41,139 nt of DNA from Eubacteriales bacterium (GTDB taxonomy: Bacteria; Bacillota; Clostridia; Acetivibrionales; JANLFN01): NCBI GenBank assembly GCA_024655885.1, contig JANLFN010000022.1, positions 1-41,139 on the forward strand, read 5' to 3'. The notes under the pieces were generated by a model. It had not been told where the DNA came from. It worked only from the letters and a program-made list of their open reading frames with translations, and did not search any database. Below, piece after piece: positions 34,185 through 41,139 of the stretch (the stretch's first letter is position 1; each line of letters opens with the position of its first letter). A program made the position numbers and the translations under genes.

Positions 34185-34971
34185 AATAGACAAAAAATTC
34201 GAAGAGCTTAAGGCTCAAAACAAGAAAGCGCTTATAACCTTTGTTACGGCAGGAGACCCGGATTTAGACACCACTATTTTGCTAATTAAAGAGATGGAGA
34301 GCCAGGGAGCCGACATCATCGAGCTGGGAATCCCCTATTCGGACCCCATAGCGGAAGGACCCGTAATCCAGTCCGCCAATGCGAGAGCCTTAAAAAACGG
34401 TATAAAGATAAAGAATGTGATGGAGGCTGTGAAAAGGGCGAGAGAAAGCGTGAAAGTCCCGTTGATTTATCTTTTGTACTTTAATTGCATCTTGCAGTAC
34501 GGACCTGAATGTTTCTTTTCGGATTGCAAAGAGTCGGGCATCGACGGCGTCATAATACCGGATCTGCCTTTTGAGGAACGGGATGAAGTGCAGGGCTGTG
34601 CGGACGGCTGTGGTATCCACCTTATTTCCCTGGTATCGCCTACATCCAGGGAACGCATGGGAAAAATAGCAAAGAACGCAAGAGGGTTCCTCTACTGTGT
34701 CTCCTCTCTGGGAGTTACAGGAATGAGAGACAGGTTTGAGACGGATTTTGACGATTTCTTCCGCACCATAAACAAATACGCACATCTGCCCAAGGCTCTT
34801 GGCTTCGGCATATCGACGGCGGAACATATCCGGGAACTGAAAGGCTACTGCGACGGCTTAATCGTGGGAAGTGCCGTTGTGAAGCAGGTTGAGAGGAGCC
34901 GCGATGCAGGTGAAGCGGTAATTAACGTGGGAAATTTCGTGAAGACGCTCCGAAAGGCAATGGATGAATAG
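34177..34971 (+). CDS. trpA: Tryptophan synthase alpha chain
   Basis: 264 aa. It cleaves indole-3-glycerol phosphate and passes indole to Trp[25 protein letters not shown] (catalytic Glu49; position 60 is Glu where E. coli has Asp60), LPFEERDEV and [10 protein letters not shown] are present. The Asp-to-Glu change at the second catalytic acid is conservative. The start overlaps trpB by 8 bp. Last gene of the trp operon; no strong terminator is seen before the promoter at 35008. Confidence 0.97.
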   Translation: MNRIDKKFEELKAQNKKALITFVTAGDPDLDTTILLIKEMESQGADIIELGIPYSDPIAEGPVIQSANARALKNGIKIKNVMEAVKRARESVKVPLIYLLYFNCILQYGPECFFSDCKESGIDGVIIPDLPFEERDEVQGCADGCGIHLISLVSPTSRERMGKIAKNARGFLYCVSSLGVTGMRDRFETDFDDFFRTINKYAHLPKALGFGISTAEHIRELKGYCDGLIVGSAVVKQVERSRDAGEAVINVGNFVKTLRKAMDE

Positions 34972-35007
34972 GCGGAAATTGGGAGGTCAATAATATTCTG
35001 CGGATAA

Positions 35008-35036
35008 TTGACAAGTACTGAAAATAATTTTATAAT
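35008..35036 (+). promoter_or_regulatory. Perfect-consensus sigma-A promoter
   Basis: TTGACA (35008-35013), exactly 17 nt, TATAAT (35031-35036). It drives the 61-aa gene at 35114, leaving an untranslated leader of about 70 nt. Confidence 0.92.
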
Positions 35037-35113
35037 TTAGGCATATTAGAGGGATTTTTTGCTCTATATTTAAAAAAGAAGATGAAATTGTAATAACACA
35101 AGGGGGCAGACAA

Positions 35114-35299
35114 ATGGAGGAACACGACGAATTGATGCTGGAGATACGCGATATGCTTAAAGTGATTTCTAAAGGACAGGAACAGATATTGGAGAACCTC
35201 CACCAACTGAAGGAAGAACAAAAAAAGCTTCAGGAGGAAATTCGTATAAATAACTTCGTATTGAACAACATAGCACTGAGGAATGAAATGCTGAACTGA
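35114..35299 (+). CDS. Small coiled-coil protein, unknown
   Basis: 61 aa, strongly amphipathic helix throughout: MEEHDELMLEIRDMLKVIS followed by heptads with Leu/Ile (ILENLHQLKEEQKKLQEEIRIN). No known family recognised. AAGGGGGC 7-14 nt upstream supports the start. A perfect consensus promoter lies upstream and a terminator about 100 bp downstream, so it is a monocistronic gene that is probably well expressed. Confidence 0.75.
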   Translation: MEEHDELMLEIRDMLKVISKGQEQILENLHQLKEEQKKLQEEIRINNFVLNNIALRNEMLN

Positions 35300-35353
35300 T
35301 GTGAAGATAGCGCATATTAACCCTTAAAATAACCGGATGGAAAATGAGTGGTT

Positions 35354-35382
35354 TTAGGGGTGTGAGAGCAACCGGATAAATT
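35354..35382 (+). repeat. Copy 2 of a 29-bp imperfect direct repeat
   Basis: TTAGGGGTG-TGA-GAGCA-A-CCGGATAAATT, 25 of 29 identical to 32884-32912. It lies between the small coiled-coil gene and its terminator. Confidence 0.6.
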
Positions 35383-35399
35383 TAGTGCATCTATAAAGG

Positions 35400-35425
35400 A
35401 AGGGGCTGCAAAGGCAGTCCTTTTG
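35400..35425 (+). terminator. Terminator of the coiled-coil gene
   Basis: AAGGGGCTGC (35400-35409) pairs with GCAGTCCTT (35414-35422) with one bulge and one G-U pair; tail TTGCTT. Confidence 0.65.
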
Positions 35426-35580
35426 CTTCCTTGCAGAAGTTTTAATGTATTTGTAAAAAAATTGTGAATACCCACACAAGAGAGTGTTTTTGTGATAAAT
35501 TAAAGGCATGTGCTTTGAATCTTTCTCATGTAAAGCTGTTTGCCGCAAAGGGAATTAAACTGAAGAGGTGATCCTATAAC

Positions 35581-36267
35581 ATGACGGGCAAGTCGAAAGT
35601 ATTGATTATTGACGATGATGTGAATATTTGCGAACTGATCAGGCTGTACCTGGAAAAGGAAGGTTTTGAAGCACTGCCGGTTTACAACGGGGCCAAAGCC
35701 GTGGAAAACTTCAAGGAGTATGCCCCCAACATAGTGATACTGGATATTATGCTTCCCGGGGTCGATGGCTGGCAGGTGTGCAGGGAAATAAGAAAAATAA
35801 GCAATATTCCCATTATAATGCTTACAGCAAAAGGGGAAACCTTTGACAAGGTATTGGGCCTTGAACTGGGAGCGGACGACTACATGGTCAAGCCTTTTGA
35901 ACCCAAGGAGCTGGTAGCACGGGTAAAAGCGGTGCTCAGAAGATATGAGCACAAGGATACCGAAGTCCAGGAAATCATTTATCCCAATCTGGTTATAAAC
36001 AAGACCAACTACACCCTGAAGGTGAACGGCAAAGACCTTGAACTGCCGCCCAAGGAGCTGGAGCTTTTGTTTTTCCTCGCCTCAAACCCCAACAAGGTTT
36101 TTACCAGAGAGCAGCTTTTGGAGCATGTGTGGGGATTTGACTTTTTCGGCGATTCAAGGACGGTGGACGTGCATGTAAAAAGGCTGAGAGAAAAGCTGGA
36201 GCTGGAAAACCAGGTGTGGCAGCTTAAAACCGTTTGGGGTGTGGGATATAAATTTGAGGTGAAATAG
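35581..36267 (+). CDS. OmpR/PhoB-family response regulator
   Basis: 228 aa. Receiver domain with acidic pocket DDD (11-13), phospho-acceptor Asp55 (VILDIMLPGVDGW), and LTAKGE with the conserved Lys. The C-terminal winged helix (about 130-228) has PPKELELLFFLASNPNKVFTREQLLEHVWG and RTVDVHVKRLREKL. It is followed 3 bp later by its sensor kinase and then by htrA, so it likely controls an envelope or protein-quality response including that protease. AGAGGTGAT precedes the start. Confidence 0.95.
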   Translation: MTGKSKVLIIDDDVNICELIRLYLEKEGFEALPVYNGAKAVENFKEYAPNIVILDIMLPGVDGWQVCREIRKISNIPIIMLTAKGETFDKVLGLELGADDYMVKPFEPKELVARVKAVLRRYEHKDTEVQEIIYPNLVINKTNYTLKVNGKDLELPPKELELLFFLASNPNKVFTREQLLEHVWGFDFFGDSRTVDVHVKRLREKLELENQVWQLKTVWGVGYKFEVK

Positions 36268-36270
36268 GTT

Positions 36271-37779
36271 GTGTTTAAGAGCATATTCAGCAAGCTCATT
36301 ACAATTTTCATCGCCATATTGATTTTCAGCTTTTCCATTACCAGTGTCATGCTCTATTATTTCCTTGGGAATATGGTGGTAGGGGAAAAGGTGGACATGC
36401 TGAATCGTAGCGGCAGCGACATCAACGATTTTTTTAACGAAATCTATGCCAAATACCAGGAAAACCCGCTTCTTACCACCGCATTTTTGGAGCAGCTGCT
36501 GGATATATACAGCAGGAGAACCAATTCCCTTGTTTGGCTGGTGGATCAAAACGGGTATATAAGGTTTGCAAAACCAGGCCTGAATAGTGCCAATTACTAT
36601 TTAAAGTTCATAAGAAACAGCTTGAACGTTGAGGACCCCGACAATATTCGCCTTCCCGACGAACGGCAGTACAAAAAGGTCATGGTGTCAAAGGATTCTG
36701 TCGTTGAAAAGGGGGATTTTTACGGGCTTTTTAAGGAGACAAGGGTATCCTGGCTGACGGTGGAGTACCCTCTTGTCTATAACGGGAACACCGTGGCGGC
36801 CGCTTATCTGATGACTCCCGTACCAGAGATCTACAAGACCAGGGAAACCGCGTTCATGTTTTTTATGGTTTCGGTAATCATCTCGGTCTCTATCTCCTTT
36901 GTTCTGATTTACATTTTCTCCCGCAGGTTTGTAAAGCCTTTAAAGCAAATTAACAATGCCGCCCGGATCATTGCCGGAGGGGAATTTACAAGAAGGCTGG
37001 ATATCCAGTCCCAGGACGAAATAGGAGAGCTGGCCGCCAGTTTCAACCAGATGGTGACGGCCCTGGAGAACCTTGAAGAAATGAGGAGGGGGTTTATCGC
37101 CAATGTCTCCCATGAATTGAGGACACCCATGACCTCCATCCGGGGTTTTGTGGAAGGAATCATCGACGGGACCATACCGCCGGAAAAGCATAAGGATTAC
37201 CTGGCCGTGGTGAGGGAGGAGACCATCCGGCTGAACAGGCTTGTGAATGAGCTGCTGGACCTGGCACGGATGGAATCCGGCGAAAACAAGCTCACAATGA
37301 AAAATTTCGATATCAATGAGCTTATCCGGAGATGCATCATAAAGCTGGAAAACATCATTACGCAGAAGGACATATCGGTGGAGGCGGATTTTGAAGAAGA
37401 GGAGATGTTTGCCAATGCCGACCCGGATGCCATTGAGAGGGTGATTATTAACTTAATACACAATGCGGTGAAATTCACCGATGAGAAAGGGAAAATCAAT
37501 ATCAGCACCCGTAAGCGGAAGGATAAAATCTATGTGGCAATCCGCGACAACGGTATTGGCATAGAAAAGAGTGAACTTGGGATGATATGGGACAGGTTTT
37601 ACAAATCGGACAAATCGAGAGGAAAGGATACAAGCGGAACAGGTCTCGGCCTCGCCATAGTAAAAAATCTAATGAATGCGCATAATCAGGAAATATGGGT
37701 GGAGAGCGAACCGGGCAAAGGGACCGTGTTTACGTTTACCCTTGCTAAGGGGAATGAAAGGGAAATTAAGGAAATTTAA
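36271..37779 (+). CDS. Membrane sensor histidine kinase
   Basis: 502 aa, GTG start 3 bp after the regulator gene. Membrane helix about 9-31, an extracytoplasmic sensor of about 160 residues, second helix about 195-217, and a HAMP linker (RRFVKPLKQINNAARIIAGGEF). The HisKA domain has NVSHELRTPMTSI with phospho-acceptor His281, and the ATPase domain has NLIHNAVKFT, RDNGIGI and GTGLGLAIVKNLM. It should phosphorylate the regulator encoded upstream. The sensor domain is not assigned to a known ligand class. Confidence 0.95.
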   Translation: MFKSIFSKLITIFIAILIFSFSITSVMLYYFLGNMVVGEKVDMLNRSGSDINDFFNEIYAKYQENPLLTTAFLEQLLDIYSRRTNSLVWLVDQNGYIRFAKPGLNSANYYLKFIRNSLNVEDPDNIRLPDERQYKKVMVSKDSVVEKGDFYGLFKETRVSWLTVEYPLVYNGNTVAAAYLMTPVPEIYKTRETAFMFFMVSVIISVSISFVLIYIFSRRFVKPLKQINNAARIIAGGEFTRRLDIQSQDEIGELAASFNQMVTALENLEEMRRGFIANVSHELRTPMTSIRGFVEGIIDGTIPPEKHKDYLAVVREETIRLNRLVNELLDLARMESGENKLTMKNFDINELIRRCIIKLENIITQKDISVEADFEEEEMFANADPDAIERVIINLIHNAVKFTDEKGKINISTRKRKDKIYVAIRDNGIGIEKSELGMIWDRFYKSDKSRGKDTSGTGLGLAIVKNLMNAHNQEIWVESEPGKGTVFTFTLAKGNEREIKEI

Positions 37780-37869
37780 AATTAACATATTATTCACAGT
37801 TTTTTCAAAATGTTCTTTTATGATGAAATAAGAAGAAAGATCATTCTTAAATATAAGGAGAGGAGTAGT

Positions 37870-39195
37870 ATGGATAACTTCGATTTGGAAAAAAATGATT
37901 CGGAAGTTTATGGAGCCGGCGGCAGCCAGCCGGAAAAAAGCCAGGCATTGGTAGCGGCTTCCTTCTATACGGAAAACTATAAGAAACCGTCCGACGCGAA
38001 ACGGAAGGGCATCATGCAAATGGTTCTTGTAGCATTGATAAGCTCTATATTGGGAGGATTTATTGTGGGCTCCTTTTTTGTGTTCGGAGCGTCCGGCCTG
38101 CAGACGTCGGTGACGGGTTTTTTAGATAAAATGATTCCTGGAAATTCCACAAACAACAGCAGTGCGTCCACGGCTCAGAGTCAGCCGGGATTGTACAAAA
38201 AGGTGGAAATTGTGCAAAATTCCGATTCTGCGGTCACGGCCATTGCAGAAAAAGTTGGCCCTTCGGTGGTGGGAATCAAAGTGACCGTAAATATCCAGGA
38301 TTTCTTTTTCGGGCAGTCCCAGCAGTTGCAGCCTGAGGGCTCGGGGATCATTATAAGCAGCGACGGATATATCTTGACGAACAATCATGTCATTTCCGAT
38401 GCCATAGACTCCAGAACAAAGAAAATGCTTCAAGACGCCAAAATAGAAGTATACCTTCCCAATCAGCAGGATAAACCCTATAAGGCCCGGTATGTCGCTT
38501 CAGACATAAAAACGGACCTGGCGGTGCTGAAGATTGAAGCTACGGGGCTTCAGCCCATAGAATTCGGTAATTCCGATGATTTGAAAGTCGGAGAACTTGC
38601 CGTTGCCATAGGCAATCCGGGAGGTATGGAGCTGGCAGGCTCTGTGACCGTAGGTGTTATAAGCGGAATCAACAGGTCCATACAGACAGAAGACGGAGTC
38701 ATGCTGAAATTAATCCAGACAGATGCAGCCATCAATCCGGGGAACAGCGGCGGAGCGCTGGTTAACTCCAAAGGCCAGTTAATTGGAGTCAACAGGCTTA
38801 AAATTGCGGCTACAGGCTATGAGGGACTGGGATTCGCCATACCCTCCAATTTGGCTAAAAGGGTGAGCGATGACCTTGTGAAAAACAACTACGTGACGGG
38901 AAGACCTCTGCTGGGAATTGCCACCGATCCCAGGTATACGGAAGATGTGGCTAAAAGAAATAATATGCCGCCCGGTGTATATGTAGCTGAAGTCAGTCTT
39001 ATGAGCGGTGCGCAAAAAGCAGGGATACAGGTAGGAGATGTTATAACCAAAATTGACGGGAAGGCAGTCAAGAGCAAGGAGGAACTGGATGAAATAAAAA
39101 ACACCCATAAAGTGGGCGATGAGGTGACCCTGGAAATCTACAGGGACGGTAAAACTTTTGAAGTGAAGGTCAAACTGACGGAGGACAAGGGGTAA
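37870..39195 (+). CDS. htrA: HtrA/DegP-like serine protease with PDZ domain
   Basis: 441 aa from ATG 37870 (AGGAGAGGAG upstream; the frame is open to 37810 without support). A cytoplasmic N-terminus of about 45 residues, one membrane anchor (about 48-72) and a Ser/Thr-rich linker precede the trypsin-like domain with His173 (TNNHVISDA), Asp216 (TDLAVLKIEA) and Ser293 (NPGNSGGALVN). One PDZ domain follows (about 345-435; GVYVAEVSLMSGAQKAGIQVGDVI). It degrades or refolds damaged extracytoplasmic proteins. Encoded downstream of a two-component pair that probably regulates it. Confidence 0.96.
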   Translation: MDNFDLEKNDSEVYGAGGSQPEKSQALVAASFYTENYKKPSDAKRKGIMQMVLVALISSILGGFIVGSFFVFGASGLQTSVTGFLDKMIPGNSTNNSSASTAQSQPGLYKKVEIVQNSDSAVTAIAEKVGPSVVGIKVTVNIQDFFFGQSQQLQPEGSGIIISSDGYILTNNHVISDAIDSRTKKMLQDAKIEVYLPNQQDKPYKARYVASDIKTDLAVLKIEATGLQPIEFGNSDDLKVGELAVAIGNPGGMELAGSVTVGVISGINRSIQTEDGVMLKLIQTDAAINPGNSGGALVNSKGQLIGVNRLKIAATGYEGLGFAIPSNLAKRVSDDLVKNNYVTGRPLLGIATDPRYTEDVAKRNNMPPGVYVAEVSLMSGAQKAGIQVGDVITKIDGKAVKSKEELDEIKNTHKVGDEVTLEIYRDGKTFEVKVKLTEDKG

Positions 39196-39222
39196 CCTTT
39201 GACGGAAGACAAGAAGCGGAAA

Positions 39223-39279
39223 TGGGACGGATTTTGCGCCTCCTTACAAGGGAGGGCAGAGTCCGTCCCACTTTGCTTT
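39223..39279 (+). terminator. htrA terminator, GGGACGG-type palindrome
   Basis: TGGGACGGA (39223-39231) pairs with TCCGTCCCA (39262-39270), with an additional inner CCTCC/GGAGG pairing, followed by CTTTGCTTTC. A diverged member of the palindrome family seen at 12332, 14846, 27853 and 41116. Confidence 0.7.
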
Positions 39280-39358
39280 CCGCCGGAATTATATTATAAT
39301 ACGAATTAGGATGAAGTAAATTTTTATATGGCATTGTGTTAGGGGGGAAAACGGTATA

Positions 39359-39514
39359 ATGGACAATCAAAACCTGGGTTCCGGAGGGAAAAAACAGATT
39401 AACCCGAACGGCAAAAAAATTGAAGATGTCTTCAAAAGGGATGATACCGTAGAAATACTGGCGAAAGCGATAAAAACGGTTTTGAAAAAGGAGGAAAACA
39501 GAAAGGGAAAATAA
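39359..39514 (+). CDS. Small basic hypothetical protein (51 aa)
   Basis: ATG 39359 to TAA 39514: begins MDNQNLGSGGKKQINP and ends KKEENRKGK. Lysine-rich and soluble, with a likely helix in the second half (DDTVEILAKAIKTVLKKEE). Not recognised. AGGGGGG about 12 nt upstream supports translation. It lies between htrA's terminator and glgA. Its short length means it is easily overlooked. Confidence 0.6.
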   Translation: MDNQNLGSGGKKQINPNGKKIEDVFKRDDTVEILAKAIKTVLKKEENRKGK

Positions 39515-39635
39515 TCTCATTTTCCGAATACCTCTTTAAAAGTTGAACTCCTCCCAAAATTATCTATTGATAATGAACATTCAATATGGTAATTTAGAAC
39601 AGTATGACTTTGTTTAAAAAAGATGGAGGTAGGAT

Positions 39636-41105
39636 ATGCAGGAGAAAAATAAATTGAAAATACTGTTCGTGTCTGCGGAAGTATCCCCGTTTGCAAAAAC
39701 GGGGGGACTGGCAGATGTGGCGGGGTCTCTTCCACGGTCGCTGGCTGCTATGAGGAATGATATAAGGATAGCAATGCCAAGATACAAAACCATATCCGCC
39801 GGAATGAACTACGTTGCGGATTTTCCCGTAAAGATGGGCTGGAGGACCGAAACCTGCATTGTCAGGGAAACAGCGACGGCCCATAAGTCCGGGGATGAGA
39901 GCCTGAGCCTGCCTGTGTATTTTATCGACAACTATCATTATTTCTACCGGGACGGGATATACGGCTTCCAGGATGATGGAGACAGGTTTGCTTTTTTCTG
40001 CGCTGCCGTATTGGAAATGCTCCCCAGGATAGGCTTTCAACCGGATATTATCCACTGCAATGACTGGCATACAGGTCCCATATGCATGCTTTTGAATGAA
40101 AAGTACTCCAGGGATCCTTTCTATAGCTCCATATCCACCGTATTCACCATACACAACCTTCAATACCAGGGGCTTTTTCCCAAGGACATGCTAAAGCTCT
40201 TGGATGTGGGGGATGAAGTTTTTGTTCCCGACAAGGTGGAGTTTTACGGAAGTTTCAACTTTATGAAGGCGGGATTGGTTTATGCGGATATTATAAGCAC
40301 GGTAAGCGAAACCTATGCCAGAGAAATTCAAACGGAGGAGTACGGAGAGAAACTGGAAGGGCTGCTTGCAAAAAGAAGAGAGGATGTGTACGGCGTAGTC
40401 AATGGGATTGACTATGACGAGTTTAATCCTCAAAGCGACGCCAGAATATTCAAAAATTACAGTGCTGAAACGTTTATGAAAAAGAAGGAAAACAAATACG
40501 TCCTTCAGAGAGAAATGAACCTGCCCCAGAGGGATGTCCCCGTTTTAGGGCTGGTTTCAAGGCTTACGGGGCAAAAGGGGCTGAACCTGATTGTGGATAT
40601 TGCCGACGAACTGTTTATCCGCGATATCCAGTTTGTCCTGCTGGGGACGGGGGATGAGGATTACGAGAGGATCTTCAAAAATTTAAGGATAAAATACCCA
40701 GATAAAATGGGCGTATATATCGGTTTTAACGCAGGACTTGCGCAGAGGATCTATGCAGGCAGCGATATTTTCCTCATGCCTTCACGATTTGAACCCTGTG
40801 GCCTGGGACAGATCATCAGCCTGAGGTATGGGACAATTCCGCTGGTAAGAGCTACGGGCGGGCTGGCAGAGACCATCACGGATATTGGAAGGGATGCTGA
40901 GAGGGGAAACGGTTTTTCATTCACGGACTTTTCCCCGAAGGAGCTGCTGACCACAATAGACCGTGCCCTGGAGATTTACAATAAAAATCCCGACTTGTGG
41001 AACAATCTGGTTAAAAGGGCATTGGGCCAGGACTTTTCGTGGAAAAAGTCCGCGGACAAATATATGGAGCTGTATGGCCTGGCTTTGAATAAGAAACGGG
41101 CATAA
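39636..41105 (+). CDS. glgA: Glycogen synthase (ADP-glucose type)
   Basis: 489 aa, family GT5. It extends alpha-1,4-glucan chains from ADP-glucose. N-terminal ILFVSAEVSPFAKTGGLADVAGSLPRSL contains the K21-T-G-G substrate-binding motif. HCNDWHTGPICMLL and VFTIHNLQYQG follow in the N-terminal domain. The C-terminal domain shows GLVSRLTGQKGLNLI, MPSRFEPCGLGQIISLRYGTIPLVRATGGLAETI. ATGGAGG precedes the start. No other glycogen genes are visible before the window ends, so its operon context is unknown. Confidence 0.97.
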   Translation: MQEKNKLKILFVSAEVSPFAKTGGLADVAGSLPRSLAAMRNDIRIAMPRYKTISAGMNYVADFPVKMGWRTETCIVRETATAHKSGDESLSLPVYFIDNYHYFYRDGIYGFQDDGDRFAFFCAAVLEMLPRIGFQPDIIHCNDWHTGPICMLLNEKYSRDPFYSSISTVFTIHNLQYQGLFPKDMLKLLDVGDEVFVPDKVEFYGSFNFMKAGLVYADIISTVSETYAREIQTEEYGEKLEGLLAKRREDVYGVVNGIDYDEFNPQSDARIFKNYSAETFMKKKENKYVLQREMNLPQRDVPVLGLVSRLTGQKGLNLIVDIADELFIRDIQFVLLGTGDEDYERIFKNLRIKYPDKMGVYIGFNAGLAQRIYAGSDIFLMPSRFEPCGLGQIISLRYGTIPLVRATGGLAETITDIGRDAERGNGFSFTDFSPKELLTTIDRALEIYNKNPDLWNNLVKRALGQDFSWKKSADKYMELYGLALNKKRA

Positions 41106-41115
41106 AACCGTAAAA

Positions 41116-41139
41116 CAGGGGACGGTTCTTTGTTTCACT
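41116..41139 (+). repeat. Left arm of a GGGGACGGTTCTT palindrome, cut by the window end
   Basis: CAGGGGACGGTTCTTTG starts 11 bp after the glgA stop and shares the 13-base core with the copies at 14847 and 27861. The matching right arm is expected just beyond the window and would form the glgA terminator. Confidence 0.75.

Noticed and set aside
30340-34971. Horizontal acquisition of the trp operon
   Set aside because: Gene order, codon use and ribosome sites look like the rest of the window; only the leader type is unusual.
40917-41138. Minus-strand 73-codon frame at the window end
   Set aside because: It is antisense to glgA, and its first residues come from the palindrome arm; no independent support.
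1-41139. CRISPR arrays, prophage, insertion sequences or toxin-antitoxin pairs
   Set aside because: No regularly spaced repeats, transposase, integrase or typical two-gene toxin modules were seen; repeated elements are limited to the palindromes and one 29-bp repeat.

Overview
The window looks like a chromosomal segment of a low-to-mid GC, Gram-positive, anaerobic member of the class Clostridia, probably near the Acetivibrio/Ruminiclostridium group. The clearest marker is the SCIFF ranthipeptide cassette (a 46-residue six-cysteine precursor plus its radical SAM maturase), which is almost universal in Clostridia. Supporting signs are Shine-Dalgarno sites of the AGGAGG type, TTGACA-N17-TATAAT promoters, a T-box leader, a dnaG-rpoD pair and tRNAs with encoded CCA. 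No phage, insertion sequence, CRISPR array or defence island is visible; the content is mainly housekeeping.

Layout: 191-2388 holds a TIGR04086-type membrane protein, the SCIFF peptide (732-872) and its maturase. An HD hydrolase, secD-secF and a small membrane protein on the minus strand follow. An HD-GYP gene (6298-7334) is broken by a frameshift in a C5 run. After a DUF6514-like gene and about 600 bp without a recognisable gene come dnaG and rpoD, a small helical protein, tRNA-Asn and a CAU tRNA. Then come trmK, a Nif3-family gene, RNase P RNA (14700-15106), an HD nucleotidase-like gene, an ECF sigma/anti-sigma pair, polA, coaE, a lytic transglycosylase, a small unknown gene and a GGDEF cyclase.

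From 23968 aromatic amino acid synthesis dominates. aroF (minus strand) has a complete T-box leader. cheW, ychF, a P-II gene and a small membrane protein intervene, followed by trpE-G-D-C-F-B-A (28233-34971). The trp leader has a consensus promoter, then twelve triplets at 5-6 nt spacing, mostly GAG/TAG, and then a short hairpin with a U-tract. That is the architecture of a TRAP (MtrB) attenuator. The last part carries a small coiled-coil gene behind a perfect consensus promoter, a response regulator/sensor kinase/HtrA protease operon, a 51-aa gene and glgA.

Two features stand out. One is the TRAP-like trp leader next to a T-box-controlled aroF, so two different RNA mechanisms appear to sense aromatic amino acids in one neighbourhood. 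The other is a family of palindromes with the core GGGGACGGTTCTT. Copies sit at operon ends, where they appear to act as terminators, and one lies inside the RNase P RNA gene as an extended P12 helix.
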